Under the pieces are notes generated by a model, which searched no databases, was not told where the DNA came from, and worked only from the letters and a program-made list of their open reading frames with translations. The translations under genes and the position numbers were made by a program. Of a DNA stretch of 64,000 nucleotides, positions 8,508-17,161 are shown in pieces; the stretch's first letter is position 1, and each line of letters opens with the position of its first letter. The stretch spans positions 62,001 through 126,000 of the forward strand of contig CAYJEJ010000002.1 of the NCBI GenBank assembly GCA_964369315.1. The letters are read 5' to 3'. This DNA is from CAYJEJ01 sp964369315. Its GTDB lineage: Bacteria > Pseudomonadota > Alphaproteobacteria > UBA3830 > JAIRWN01.

Positions 8508-9611
8508 TTGCTTTTGCCATATTTGATTTGCGTCAGTGCTTCAGACCTAGTGACTATGCGGGTGAAAGATGGTTTGAATTTATGGATATTTTTGTTAGGG
8601 ATTATTGTTAATGTTTTTAATGGCAAGGTTATAGAAGGATTATTAGCGTTTGCTGTTGTTTTAGTTTCTATTTTTTCTGTTAGCGTTTTATTAACTTTTT
8701 TTGAAAAGAGATTTTTTATTGGCGGGGGAGACGTGAAGCTTTTTATGGCTCTTTCAGTTTGGTTAAATGTGAGTGATGTGCCAATCTTTTTAATTTTATC
8801 AGGAGGGTTTGGAATAATGTTGGCTTTTTTTTATAGAAGAAAAATATTTCCTTTTGCTCCCGCAATTTTTATTGGTGGGTTCCTTGCAATTATTTTAGGT
8901 GCTATTAATAATGACGATTTATACGCTAATAACCTTAAAAAAGGAAATATTATGACAGAAAAACACTTTAGCAGTGCTTATATTAAGGCAAAACAGCCAG
9001 TTAAAAAAATTATTATGATAATGCATGGTTATGGTGCAGATTCTAATGACTTATTACCCCTAGCTCAAGATATTGCTGACGCTACTCCAGATGCAGATAT
9101 CTTTGTTCCAGATGGGTTTGATGTGTGTGAAGGGGCAAACCCAACTTATCAAACGGGAAGACAATGGTTCAGTTTGAAAGGTTGGGGAAGCGATGACGCT
9201 TGGAAAAGCGGTATAAAGGAGGCAACTCAACGCTTAAGTAGGCACATAGACCTGTTGCTTAAGAAATATAATATCGATGATAAAAAGCTATATTTGGTTG
9301 GGTTTTCTCAGGGTGCTATGATGGCATTACATGTTGGTATTCAACGTAATGTAGGGGGGATAGTCGCCTTTTCGGGGATATTGGTTGACGAACAAGTGCT
9401 TCAGGGCGTGAAGAAAAGTGATGTTTTGCCAAAAATAATATTGGCACATGGAGACATTGACCAAGTGGTGCCAGTCTCGTTTTGCGAGCGAGCAGAAAAA
9501 GTCTTAAAAGATAAGAATTTTGATGTAAAAAAAATCATAACTCAAGGTATGGGGCACTCAATATCGTCATCAACGATAAGATTTGTGTGCGACTTTTTTA
9601 AACAGCAATAA
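8508..9611 (+). CDS. Prepilin peptidase (CpaA/TadV type) fused in frame to a carboxylesterase
   Basis: One uninterrupted frame holds two complete-looking proteins. The first part is a small polytopic A24 aspartic prepilin peptidase, with the two catalytic Asp in ASDLVTMRVKDG and in GGGDVKLF. It would cleave or process (pseudo)pilin leaders for the GspE-driven system next door. The second part, from codon MTEKHF at 8952, is an alpha/beta-hydrolase of the phospholipase/carboxylesterase family. No stop separates them. The upstream end of the frame (8415) lies inside tRNA-Pro and cannot be the start; a TTG at 8508 is my best guess, and starts after GAGGGG (8460-8465) are also possible. Confidence 0.65.
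   Translation: MLLPYLICVSASDLVTMRVKDGLNLWIFLLGIIVNVFNGKVIEGLLAFAVVLVSIFSVSVLLTFFEKRFFIGGGDVKLFMALSVWLNVSDVPIFLILSGGFGIMLAFFYRRKIFPFAPAIFIGGFLAIILGAINNDDLYANNLKKGNIMTEKHFSSAYIKAKQPVKKIIMIMHGYGADSNDLLPLAQDIADATPDADIFVPDGFDVCEGANPTYQTGRQWFSLKGWGSDDAWKSGIKEATQRLSRHIDLLLKKYNIDDKKLYLVGFSQGAMMALHVGIQRNVGGIVAFSGILVDEQVLQGVKKSDVLPKIILAHGDIDQVVPVSFCERAEKVLKDKNFDVKKIITQGMGHSISSSTIRFVCDFFKQQ
8952..9611 (+). CDS. Carboxylesterase/phospholipase-type alpha/beta hydrolase, possible internal start
   Basis: Esterase module of 219 residues that matches the full length of stand-alone family members. HGYGADSNDLL forms the oxyanion region, GFSQGAMM holds the nucleophilic Ser, and the Asp and His of the triad are in AHGDIDQVVP and GMGHSIS. 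A good ribosome-binding site (AAGGAAAT at 8941-8948) sits right before the ATG at 8952, so ribosomes may start here and make a separate cytoplasmic enzyme even though the frame is continuous with the peptidase. Substrate not known; gspE follows 11 bases after the stop. Confidence 0.7.
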   Translation: MTEKHFSSAYIKAKQPVKKIIMIMHGYGADSNDLLPLAQDIADATPDADIFVPDGFDVCEGANPTYQTGRQWFSLKGWGSDDAWKSGIKEATQRLSRHIDLLLKKYNIDDKKLYLVGFSQGAMMALHVGIQRNVGGIVAFSGILVDEQVLQGVKKSDVLPKIILAHGDIDQVVPVSFCERAEKVLKDKNFDVKKIITQGMGHSISSSTIRFVCDFFKQQ

Positions 9612-9622
9612 TTTAGTTAGTA

Positions 9623-11176
9623 ATGAAAGAAAATTTAGGGTTTGCCTTCGGTTCTAAGTTTGGTGAGAGCTTGGTCGGTTGGGGGTTTTTGAGAGCAGAC
9701 CAAGTTAAAGTTGTTTTATTAGAGCAAAAAAAATTTCGTAAACCATTCGGTCAAGTCGCATTAAAACTGGGGTTTATAAGTGAAGCTGATTTAACAAGGG
9801 CAGTTGCGAAATACTTTAATCTGGACTTTGTTGACTTAGAAAAACAGGTTCCTTGTCGTGAGTGTTTAAGCCTTTTGAACGAGGAGCTTGCTCGAAATTA
9901 TACCGCTGTTGTTTTTAATATGCATGAAGGGGTGATAGGCGTTGCTATTTCTGACCCAGGGGATTTGGTCGCTAGGGCAGAGATAGAGCGAAATCTTGCA
10001 CATTTGCAAATGAAAGTAAAATTTTTTTGTGCACCCACATCACAATTACAAAAAATTTTGAGCGGTGATTTTAGCCTATTATCTAAGTTAGATTATGAAA
10101 CTGCTGTTGAGACGGTCAATGATATCTTATCATACGCGGTGAAGAATAATGCCAGTGACATTCACTTCGAGCCCTTACAGGATGTATTACGCATCAGAAT
10201 GAGAATAGATGGAATGCTCTCTCTTTTCAAGGAGATGCATATAGAATCTTGGACACAAGTAAAGGGCAGGATTAAAATAATAGGCGGTCTAAATATCGCA
10301 GAAAGCAGAATGCCCCAAAGCGGTCATGCAAATGTAATTATTAATAATAAGAACATTAATTTACGTATAGCTGTCCATCCCAGCGTTTTTGGTGAGGCGA
10401 TAGTTGTGAGGTTGTTGGACATAGGAAATGATTTATTGAATATTTCCAAGCTTGGCTTTCCAGATGATATCACCAGTAAATTAAAAACCATCATTAATAA
10501 ACCATCTGGTATGTTTATAGTTGCAGGTCCAACTGGTGCGGGGAAAACAACCACGCTATACGCTTTGATAAATGAACTTCATAATAAACATCTCAATATC
10601 ATGACCCTTGAAGACCCAGTTGAATATCAAGTTCCTGGGTTGAGGCAACTAGACCTTAGGGAAGAAGGGATATTATCATTTGCAGATGGTATACGCTCAG
10701 CCTTGAGGCAAGACCCAGATGTTATGTTGATAGGCGAGATTCGTGATGAAAATACCGCCGCCATGACCGTGAGGGCGGCATTAACAGGTCGGTTGGTGGT
10801 TGCAACTGTCCATGCTGTCGATGTGGGAGGAAGTATTCCTCGGCTTTTGGATTTGGGTATAACCTTACATGACCTTTCTGCCTGTTTGGTCGGCATTATG
10901 TCGCAGCGTTTAATGCGCAAGCTTTGTATAGATTGCCGTGGCAAGGGATGTGAAAAATGTTATCAGAGCGGTTACTCAGGGAGAGTAGGGGTTGCAGAAT
11001 TGCTGGTTGCAAATGATGATATGAAAATGCAAATGCTTAGCCAAGATTTTAGTGTCAAAGAGATGCTCGCTAATCCCGATAACGGGTTCAAAAATATGCG
11101 AGAGTATGCAGAAAATTTGGTAAAAGAGGGGGCAACTAATATTGAAGAAGTTACCCGCGTTTTAGGGAAAGTCTAG
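9623..11176 (+). CDS. gspE: Type II secretion/type IV pilus assembly ATPase, GspE/PilB family
   Basis: Hexameric cytoplasmic ATPase that drives pseudopilus or pilus assembly. The 517 residues contain an N-terminal MshEN-type domain (about 10-140), Walker A GPTGAGKTTT (about residue 300), an Asp box and Walker B LIGEIRDENTAA, and a His box. The four-cysteine zinc motif near the C-terminus reads CIDCRGKGCEKC. It follows the prepilin peptidase gene, which fits one export machine, but no other gsp or pil gene is in the window. GspE and PilB cannot be separated by eye. Confidence 0.85.
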   Translation: MKENLGFAFGSKFGESLVGWGFLRADQVKVVLLEQKKFRKPFGQVALKLGFISEADLTRAVAKYFNLDFVDLEKQVPCRECLSLLNEELARNYTAVVFNMHEGVIGVAISDPGDLVARAEIERNLAHLQMKVKFFCAPTSQLQKILSGDFSLLSKLDYETAVETVNDILSYAVKNNASDIHFEPLQDVLRIRMRIDGMLSLFKEMHIESWTQVKGRIKIIGGLNIAESRMPQSGHANVIINNKNINLRIAVHPSVFGEAIVVRLLDIGNDLLNISKLGFPDDITSKLKTIINKPSGMFIVAGPTGAGKTTTLYALINELHNKHLNIMTLEDPVEYQVPGLRQLDLREEGILSFADGIRSALRQDPDVMLIGEIRDENTAAMTVRAALTGRLVVATVHAVDVGGSIPRLLDLGITLHDLSACLVGIMSQRLMRKLCIDCRGKGCEKCYQSGYSGRVGVAELLVANDDMKMQMLSQDFSVKEMLANPDNGFKNMREYAENLVKEGATNIEEVTRVLGKV

Positions 11177-11180
11177 TTTT

Positions 11181-12413
11181 TCATATAGCGACTTTATCTT
11201 GCTCTCGTATAAACTCTGAGATAACAGGGGCGATGATGTTTCTCCATTTACTCCCAGAGAAAACGCCATAGTGACCAACGCCAGCTTGAATATAAGACCT
11301 CTTGTGATTTTCAGGAATATTCGGGCAAAGCTCGTGAGCGGCTGCGGTTTGCCCTATTGCTGAGATGTCATCTCTCTCACCTTCGACGGTAAGAAGGGCG
11401 GTTTTTGTGATAGCTTGTGTTTTTATGAGCTCTCCTTTATAAAGCATGGTTCCTTTTGCTAGTTCATATTCCTTAAAAACCTTATCGATTGTTTCAATAA
11501 AGAAATCTGCGTCCATATCCATGGTGGTTAAGTATTCATCATAAAAATCTTGATGCTTTTTTATGCCTGTTTCATTTTTTTCTATACAATCAATTAAATA
11601 TTGCATGTGGGCATCAAAATGCTTGTGAGGGTTCATGTTGATAAATGCCATTATTTGTATAAACCCAGGGTATACACGCCTGCCAACTCCCGAGAAACCA
11701 GAGGGAACAACTTGTATCATATTGTTTTTAAACCACTCTATAGAAAATGATTCTGCAAACCTGTTCACCATAGTTGGGTTTTTTCTTGGGTCGACGGGTC
11801 CGCCCATCAGTGTCAGGCTTTTTGGCGTACAAACATCTTTTTGTTCGCTCATTATAGCACACACTGCAAGACCTTGAACGACAGGTTGGCACACTGCCAT
11901 TAAGTGAGTGTTTTGTCCGATTTTTTGTAGGAATTCGATTATATAAGAATTATAAACATCCAATCCAAAACCGCCATATTTATATGGCACCATGCTTGCA
12001 CTTAACCAATCAGTGATATATACGTCATGTTCAATAAGCATCCTTCGGGCTGTATCTCTTAGCAAGGTCGCAAAGTGCCCAGAAATTGGTGCCATTATTA
12101 AAACTTTTGGGCGGTCAGCCTTTAAGCCTTGCACTGAAAAGTGTAATAAATTACAAAATGGTTTGGAAACCAAAATTTCTTCTTTTACTAAATATTCCAC
12201 TCCATTTATGTTCACGTTTTTTATATTAAACTCGGGCTTTTTAGTTTTCCGATTTAGTCGACTAAAAATATCCAATCCACCAATCAAGCCCGAGATTGTT
12301 GCGTTATTGAAAAAAGGTGAATCGCGATAATTGGATAATATTTTTGCTAAATTGTCGCCTGCTCTTTTGACGGGTTGAATATAATCTGAGTGCATTTTTT
12401 TTAAATGATACAT
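11181..12413 (-). CDS. phaZ: Intracellular poly(3-hydroxybutyrate) depolymerase
   Basis: Enzyme of 410 residues that mobilises PHB storage granules in the cytoplasm. It has the alpha/beta-hydrolase region of the intracellular PhaZ family, with a cysteine nucleophile in AVCQPVVQG near residue 174 instead of the serine of the extracellular type. The conserved stretch LTLMGGPVDPRKNPT follows, and the distal His is in AGVGHYGVFSG. No signal peptide is present. It implies that the organism makes or encounters PHB; no synthase or phasin is in the window. It converges with gspE, 4 bases apart. Confidence 0.9.
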   Translation of the reverse strand: MYHLKKMHSDYIQPVKRAGDNLAKILSNYRDSPFFNNATISGLIGGLDIFSRLNRKTKKPEFNIKNVNINGVEYLVKEEILVSKPFCNLLHFSVQGLKADRPKVLIMAPISGHFATLLRDTARRMLIEHDVYITDWLSASMVPYKYGGFGLDVYNSYIIEFLQKIGQNTHLMAVCQPVVQGLAVCAIMSEQKDVCTPKSLTLMGGPVDPRKNPTMVNRFAESFSIEWFKNNMIQVVPSGFSGVGRRVYPGFIQIMAFINMNPHKHFDAHMQYLIDCIEKNETGIKKHQDFYDEYLTTMDMDADFFIETIDKVFKEYELAKGTMLYKGELIKTQAITKTALLTVEGERDDISAIGQTAAAHELCPNIPENHKRSYIQAGVGHYGVFSGSKWRNIIAPVISEFIREQDKVAI

Positions 12414-12444
12414 TATTTTAGCCTAAAATTAATTTTGTGTTGTT

Positions 12445-12569
12445 TAATAGTTAGTGTAATCGATTAGGGTTACTTAATAGTTAAGTTATGGTTTGAAGAG
12501 ATGTTTTTTTTATAAAAATATTTGCTATTGCTCTATTGCGGTGGTAGTCTTGAACCGCAACTAATAGTT
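12445..12569. repeat. Three copies of TAATAGTT between phaZ and nrdD
   Basis: TAATAGTT occurs at 12445-12452, 12475-12482 and 12562-12569 in the divergent phaZ-nrdD intergenic region. The first two are 30 bases apart, close to three helical turns, and lie in the wider match TTAATAGTTA. They could be operator sites, but in AT-rich DNA chance is a real alternative. No clear FNR or NrdR box was found here. Confidence 0.3.
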
Positions 12570-12646
12570 CTTGAAGTAAACCGAGTAGGTGTAAAATTTA
12601 GTTGTGAAAATTTGCCAATTTGTTGTTAATTAAGGGTTGCCTTGCT

Positions 12647-14656
12647 ATGTACGACTTGCCTTCACATATTACAAAAAGAGATGGTTCCTTGGTTGCATTT
12701 GATAAAGAAAAAGTCTTTGTCGCTATTTCTAAGGCAGGGCTTTCTACAAAAGAATTTGGTGATGATGAAGCTAGGTTAATCACATCTTTGGTGATGAAGG
12801 TTGTAGGGGTTCGTTTCGAGAAACGTTGCCCAAGTATTGAAGACATTCAAGATGTCGTCGAGCAAACTCTTATATCATCTAATCACTATAAAACTGCCAG
12901 AGCTTACATAGTTTATCGAGAACAACACAAAAAGTTGAGGCAGGATAAAAAGGCAGTTGTTGATGCCGTTGCTTCTGTTAATGAATATGTTGAAAAATTA
13001 GACTGGCGGGTTCAGGCAAACGCCAACCAAGGCTATTCATTGGGTGGGCTGATACTCAACGTTGCGGGCAAGGTCATCGCCAATTATTGGTTAAATCAGG
13101 TTTATACTGAAGATATCGCACTCGCGCATAAGGACGGGAGTTTTCACATACATGACTTAGATATGTTGTGTGGCTATTGTGCAGGGTGGTCATTGAAGAG
13201 CCTATTGAATGAAGGTTTTAATGGCGTTTCTGGTAAGGCGGAGGCAAAACCGCCTAAGAGACTTTCTAGTGCACTTGGTCAGATGGTTAATTTTTTGGGA
13301 ACCCTGCAAAATGAGTGGGCTGGGGCACAGGCTTTTAGCTCGTTTGACACTTATTTGGCTCCTTTTGTGCGTCATGAAGGACTTAATTATCGTCAGGTTC
13401 ACCAAGGTATTCAGGAATTTATATATAACCTCAATGTGCCTTCTCGGTGGGGGACGCAAACCCCATTTACGAACCTCACATTTGATTGGGTCTGTCCAGA
13501 TGACTTGAAAAACCAAGTTCCATTAGTCGGTGGGAAGGAAGTCGATTTTACTTATGGCGACCTGCAAAAAGAAATGGATATGATTAACCGTGCCTATATG
13601 GAGGTTATGACCGCAGGTGATAGTAAGGGACGGGTTTTCACCTTTCCTATCCCTACATACAATATGACACAAGACTTCCTTTGGGATAGTGAAAATGCGA
13701 ACCTATTGTTCGAGATGACGGCAAAGTACGGTCTGCCATATTTTCAGAACTTTATAAATTCTGACCTGACACCAAATATGGTCAGGAGTATGTGTTGCAG
13801 GCTTCAATTAGATTTAAGAGAGCTCTTGAAAAGAGGGAACAGTCTTTTTGGTTCAGCTGAACAAACTGGGTCTATTGGGGTTGTGACAATAAATTGTGCA
13901 AGGCTAGGATATCTTTATAAAGGGGATGAAAGGGCTCTTTTTGACCGTTTAAATGAACTGATGGGACTGGCTAAGACCAGCTTGGAGGTAAAAAGAAAGG
14001 TTGTTCAAAGATATATGGACGGCGGGCTGTTTCCGTTTACTAAGCGTTATTTGGGCTCGTTTAGAAACCATTTTTCTACCATTGGTATCAATGGCATGAA
14101 CGAGTTGATTAGAAATTTCACTGGTGACGCTGAAAATATCTCTACTCCAGAAGGAATAAAGTTTGCACATAAGATTTTAGATTTTATGAGGGAAAAACTC
14201 GTTGATTTTCAGACTGAAACTGGGTGTATGTATAATCTAGAGGCAACCCCTGCTGAAGGATGTACTTATCGTTTCGCGAAAGAAGACAAAAAAAGATTTG
14301 CAAACATTATTCAAGCAGGAGAAGGCTTTGGCTCGCCGTATTACACGAACTCCTCCCAATTGCCTGTCGATGCGACAGATGATGTTTTTGATGCATTAGA
14401 AAAGCAAAGTCCACTACAGATGAAATATACTGGGGGAACTGTTTTGCATTTGTATATGAAAGAGCGGGTTTCTTCTGCTGTTGCGTGCAAAGAACTTATA
14501 AGAAAGGTGTTAACCAATTATAAATTACCATACATTACAATAACGCCAACGTTTTCGGTTTGCCCGAAGCATGGTTATTTAGTTGGGGAGCATAAATTTT
14601 GTCCACGATGTGATGATGAAATTTTGGATGGTCGGCTTGACCGCAAGCCAATGTAG
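12647..14656 (+). CDS. nrdD: Anaerobic (class III) ribonucleoside-triphosphate reductase, large part without radical domain
   Basis: Makes dNTPs from NTPs without oxygen. An N-terminal ATP-cone (about 1-95, ITKRDGSLVAFDKEKV) is followed by the ten-stranded barrel with the MCCRLQLD catalytic-cysteine region and QTGSIGVVTINCARLGY. The C-terminal zinc site has CPKHGYL and CPRC. The protein ends 16 residues after that zinc site, and the RVxGY glycyl-radical motif expected at the C-terminus is missing; it is encoded by the next small gene. ATG at 12647 (MYDLPSHITKRDG) is preferred over an upstream TTG at 12620. The activase nrdG is not in the window. Confidence 0.93.
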   Translation: MYDLPSHITKRDGSLVAFDKEKVFVAISKAGLSTKEFGDDEARLITSLVMKVVGVRFEKRCPSIEDIQDVVEQTLISSNHYKTARAYIVYREQHKKLRQDKKAVVDAVASVNEYVEKLDWRVQANANQGYSLGGLILNVAGKVIANYWLNQVYTEDIALAHKDGSFHIHDLDMLCGYCAGWSLKSLLNEGFNGVSGKAEAKPPKRLSSALGQMVNFLGTLQNEWAGAQAFSSFDTYLAPFVRHEGLNYRQVHQGIQEFIYNLNVPSRWGTQTPFTNLTFDWVCPDDLKNQVPLVGGKEVDFTYGDLQKEMDMINRAYMEVMTAGDSKGRVFTFPIPTYNMTQDFLWDSENANLLFEMTAKYGLPYFQNFINSDLTPNMVRSMCCRLQLDLRELLKRGNSLFGSAEQTGSIGVVTINCARLGYLYKGDERALFDRLNELMGLAKTSLEVKRKVVQRYMDGGLFPFTKRYLGSFRNHFSTIGINGMNELIRNFTGDAENISTPEGIKFAHKILDFMREKLVDFQTETGCMYNLEATPAEGCTYRFAKEDKKRFANIIQAGEGFGSPYYTNSSQLPVDATDDVFDALEKQSPLQMKYTGGTVLHLYMKERVSSAVACKELIRKVLTNYKLPYITITPTFSVCPKHGYLVGEHKFCPRCDDEILDGRLDRKPM

Positions 14657-14680
14657 TTTTTATATAGGAGGTAGTAAATT

Positions 14681-14848
14681 ATGAAAAAAGAAAATTCTGA
14701 TAATTTTTGTCAGTTACAGAACGAACAGCGTCAACCTTGCGAGGTGTGGACGAGGGTGATGGGTTATTATCGCCCAGTGAGTGAGTTTAATGCAGGTAAA
14801 AAAAGCGAACAGGCACAAAGAGTTTGCTTCTGCGAAGATAAAGAATAA
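14681..14848 (+). CDS. Separate glycyl-radical domain peptide of the class III ribonucleotide reductase
   Basis: A 55-residue peptide starting 24 bases after nrdD and preceded by a strong TAGGAGGT ribosome-binding site. Its centre, CEVWTRVMGYYRPVSEFN (residues 20-37), carries the RVMGY glycyl-radical motif with Gly28 as the predicted radical site. The GKKSE and Arg-rich end match the last part of ordinary NrdD chains. It therefore completes the neighbouring enzyme in trans, much as YfiD/GrcA can supply a radical domain to pyruvate formate-lyase. The gene has its own start and is not simply a frameshift product: a stop and a spacer separate the two. Confidence 0.85.
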   Translation: MKKENSDNFCQLQNEQRQPCEVWTRVMGYYRPVSEFNAGKKSEQAQRVCFCEDKE

Positions 14849-14895
14849 AAGGTTTTAGAACAGTTTTTTAATCTTTTTATTTATTTAATATTGAT

Positions 14896-14931
14896 AGGGG
14901 GGTGGGCTTTGCTTATCCCCTGTGTTTTTTT
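14896..14931 (+). terminator. Rho-independent terminator after the nrdD pair
   Basis: A G-rich arm (AGGGG from 14896) faces CCCCT at 14917-14921, and a run of seven T follows at 14925-14931. It lies 50 bases after the glycyl-radical peptide gene on the plus strand. Confidence 0.6.
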
Positions 14932-15026
14932 GTGGAACACATCTTGCGATAAAAAAATGAGCAAATCAACATATCACATAAATAAGAATTAATTTCAGCA
15001 TATTTTAAAGTTTATTTATTTTCATA

Positions 15027-15947
15027 TTATTCTTTTAATGCCAATTTAATCTGTGATGCTATCAGTTTTATAACTGGGACACAAACACTGTTTCCAAACT
15101 GCTTATATGCTTGATTGTCACTGACAGGAATAATGAAATTTTCAGGAAAACCTTGTAATCTCGCAGCTTCTTTAGGTGTGATTTTTCTGGGGTTCTTATT
15201 GATTTGCTCAATTAAAATTTCCGACCCATCTTTATAATATCTAGCTGATAACGTGCTCGTATATTTAGATTGCTCATTGAACAATGAGTAGCCAAAGCCG
15301 TTTCCTTTATGTAAGTGTTCTTTTTTGCGTCTTTTATGCCCATCCCATAATTTATCGGATATAGTATATTTTTCATCGATATTTTTTTCTAAAATATCTC
15401 CAACCTTTGTTTCAGTGAATGTAGGTTGCGGAAAAACAAAATTTACATTTTTTTTAAACGCCACTATGTATATACGTTCTCTACTTTGAGGGATTCCGAA
15501 ATCTTTTGAATTTAAAATTTTTGAATATACTTTATAGCCAAATTTTAAGAGGGTGTCTTCTATTGTCTGATAAGTCTTTCCTTTATCATGATTTTTTAAT
15601 CCTTTTACATTTTCCAGAAAAACAACGAGTGGTCTGTGGTGCTCTATTATGTTTGCAATATGGAAAAATAATGTTCCTCTAGTATCAGCAAAGCCTTGTT
15701 TTAATCCTGCATTTGAAAACGGTTGACAAGGGAAACCAGCAAGCAAGATATCATGCTGTGGAATATCATTTATGTTTATTTTGGATATATCTCCAAATGG
15801 AGTTTCGCCATAATTTGCCTTGTATGTAGCGATTGCAAATTTATCAATTTCTGATGAAAATACGCACCTGTAACCAATATTTTCAAAGCCTAATCTAATA
15901 CCGCCAATGCCAGCAAAAAGGTCTATAAAAGTTAAATCTTTTTTCAT
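15027..15947 (-). CDS. DNA (cytosine-5) methyltransferase, solitary
   Basis: C5-cytosine methyltransferase of 306 residues. Motif I is DLFAGIGGIRLGF near residue 9, the catalytic PCQPFSNAG is near 73, ENVKGL is near 111, QSRERIY is near 154 and the closing motif QFGNSVCVPV is near 285. All key residues are present, so it should be active. The target sequence is set by the variable region (about 170-260) and cannot be read. No restriction endonuclease or Vsr gene is adjacent, so it is an orphan methylase: regulatory, phage-derived or anti-restriction. Confidence 0.93.
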   Translation of the reverse strand: MKKDLTFIDLFAGIGGIRLGFENIGYRCVFSSEIDKFAIATYKANYGETPFGDISKININDIPQHDILLAGFPCQPFSNAGLKQGFADTRGTLFFHIANIIEHHRPLVVFLENVKGLKNHDKGKTYQTIEDTLLKFGYKVYSKILNSKDFGIPQSRERIYIVAFKKNVNFVFPQPTFTETKVGDILEKNIDEKYTISDKLWDGHKRRKKEHLHKGNGFGYSLFNEQSKYTSTLSARYYKDGSEILIEQINKNPRKITPKEAARLQGFPENFIIPVSDNQAYKQFGNSVCVPVIKLIASQIKLALKE

Positions 15948-16066
15948 TTTTGTTAATCATTCGTGTCTTAATACATGATATTTTTTTGATTTTAACATTG
16001 AAAACTCGTCTTATCTTTACAAAATAATCTGTAATTATAGAGGAATAATAAGTTTTATTATTTTTC

Positions 16067-17161
16067 TTAACCCAACACATTGTTGCCGTTTTTATCAAAA
16101 ATATGAGCTTTGGGCATGTCGGGTTTTAGAAATACTTCATCGCCCACTTTTATGTTAACTGAACTGTGGGTACATGTGTTGATTAATTGACCATTTGAAA
16201 GCTTGGAGTAAACATAGACCTCGTTCCCGAGGTTCTCAACCCACGAGACCGTCGCCATTAGACAATGTTTGGTGCTTGTTTTGGTTAATGTGATGTTTTC
16301 TGGTCTTACGCCAAGAGTAACTTTTTGCCCTCCCAAGTCTTGGATATGGGGCTCAGCAGTTTGAAATTCAACTTTTTGGTTATCACTAGTGACGAAATAT
16401 GTCGATGAATCAGCATCTTTTAACAAGCTGCCGTCAATAAGGTTTATTTTAGGGGCACCAATAAACCCAGCAACAAAAATATTTTTTGGCTTGTTATAGA
16501 CCTCTATGGGTGAGCCAATTTGCTCTATATGACCGTTATGTAAGACGACTAATTTATCGGCAAGGGTCATAGCCTCGGCTTGGTCGTGCGTAACATAGAC
16601 CATCGTGGATTGAAACTGAGACTTTAAACCAGCAATCTCATATCTCATCTCCGCCCTTAAAGATGCATCCAAGTTCGACAATGGCTCGTCAAATAAAAAA
16701 GCCTGTGGCTTGCGAACAATTGCGCGACCAATGGCGACGCGTTGACGTTGCCCACCTGAGAGCTGACGCGGGGTTCTCTCTAATAGAGCGTCTATTTTTA
16801 ACATTTTTGCAGCCTGCAGGACGCGGTCTTTCACCTCCTGCTTAGATAATTTATTAACTCGGAGTGCAAATGCCATGTTCTCAAACACGCTCATGTGCGG
16901 ATAAAGGGCGTATGACTGAAACACCATAGCAATCCGTCTGTAAGCAGGCGGGATTTCATTAACCAGCTCATCACCAATAAAAATTTCACCCTCATCAATT
17001 GTTTCCAACCCACAGATTAAACGCAAAAGCGTTGACTTGCCGCACCCAGAAGGTCCAACAAGAACAGTACATTGACCATCTTCTATGTCCAGATTTATGT
17101 TTCGCAATATGGGATTGTCTTTAAAAGATTTTACTAGGTTTCTAATTGTGATAGCGGACAT
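16067..17161 (-). CDS. ABC transporter ATPase, UgpC/MalK (CUT1) type
   Basis: Nucleotide-binding subunit for a sugar or glycerol-3-phosphate type importer. Walker A GPSGCGKST near residue 38, Q-loop VFQSYALYPHM near 81, signature LSGGQRQRVAIGRA near 134 and Walker B FLFDEPLSNLD near 155. A C-terminal TOBE regulatory domain (about 240-364, GVRPENITL) gives the usual CUT1 length. No permease or binding-protein gene is beside it, so it may serve transporters encoded elsewhere, as shared ATPases such as MsiK do. Confidence 0.85.
   Translation of the reverse strand: MSAITIRNLVKSFKDNPILRNINLDIEDGQCTVLVGPSGCGKSTLLRLICGLETIDEGEIFIGDELVNEIPPAYRRIAMVFQSYALYPHMSVFENMAFALRVNKLSKQEVKDRVLQAAKMLKIDALLERTPRQLSGGQRQRVAIGRAIVRKPQAFLFDEPLSNLDASLRAEMRYEIAGLKSQFQSTMVYVTHDQAEAMTLADKLVVLHNGHIEQIGSPIEVYNKPKNIFVAGFIGAPKINLIDGSLLKDADSSTYFVTSDNQKVEFQTAEPHIQDLGGQKVTLGVRPENITLTKTSTKHCLMATVSWVENLGNEVYVYSKLSNGQLINTCTHSSVNIKVGDEVFLKPDMPKAHIFDKNGNNVLG

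Noticed and set aside
12620..12646. TTG start for nrdD at 12620
   Set aside because: The ATG at 12647 begins with the conserved ATP-cone and gives the normal family length.
13202..13516. Frames inside nrdD on both strands
   Set aside because: Shadow frames of the conserved nrdD coding sequence.
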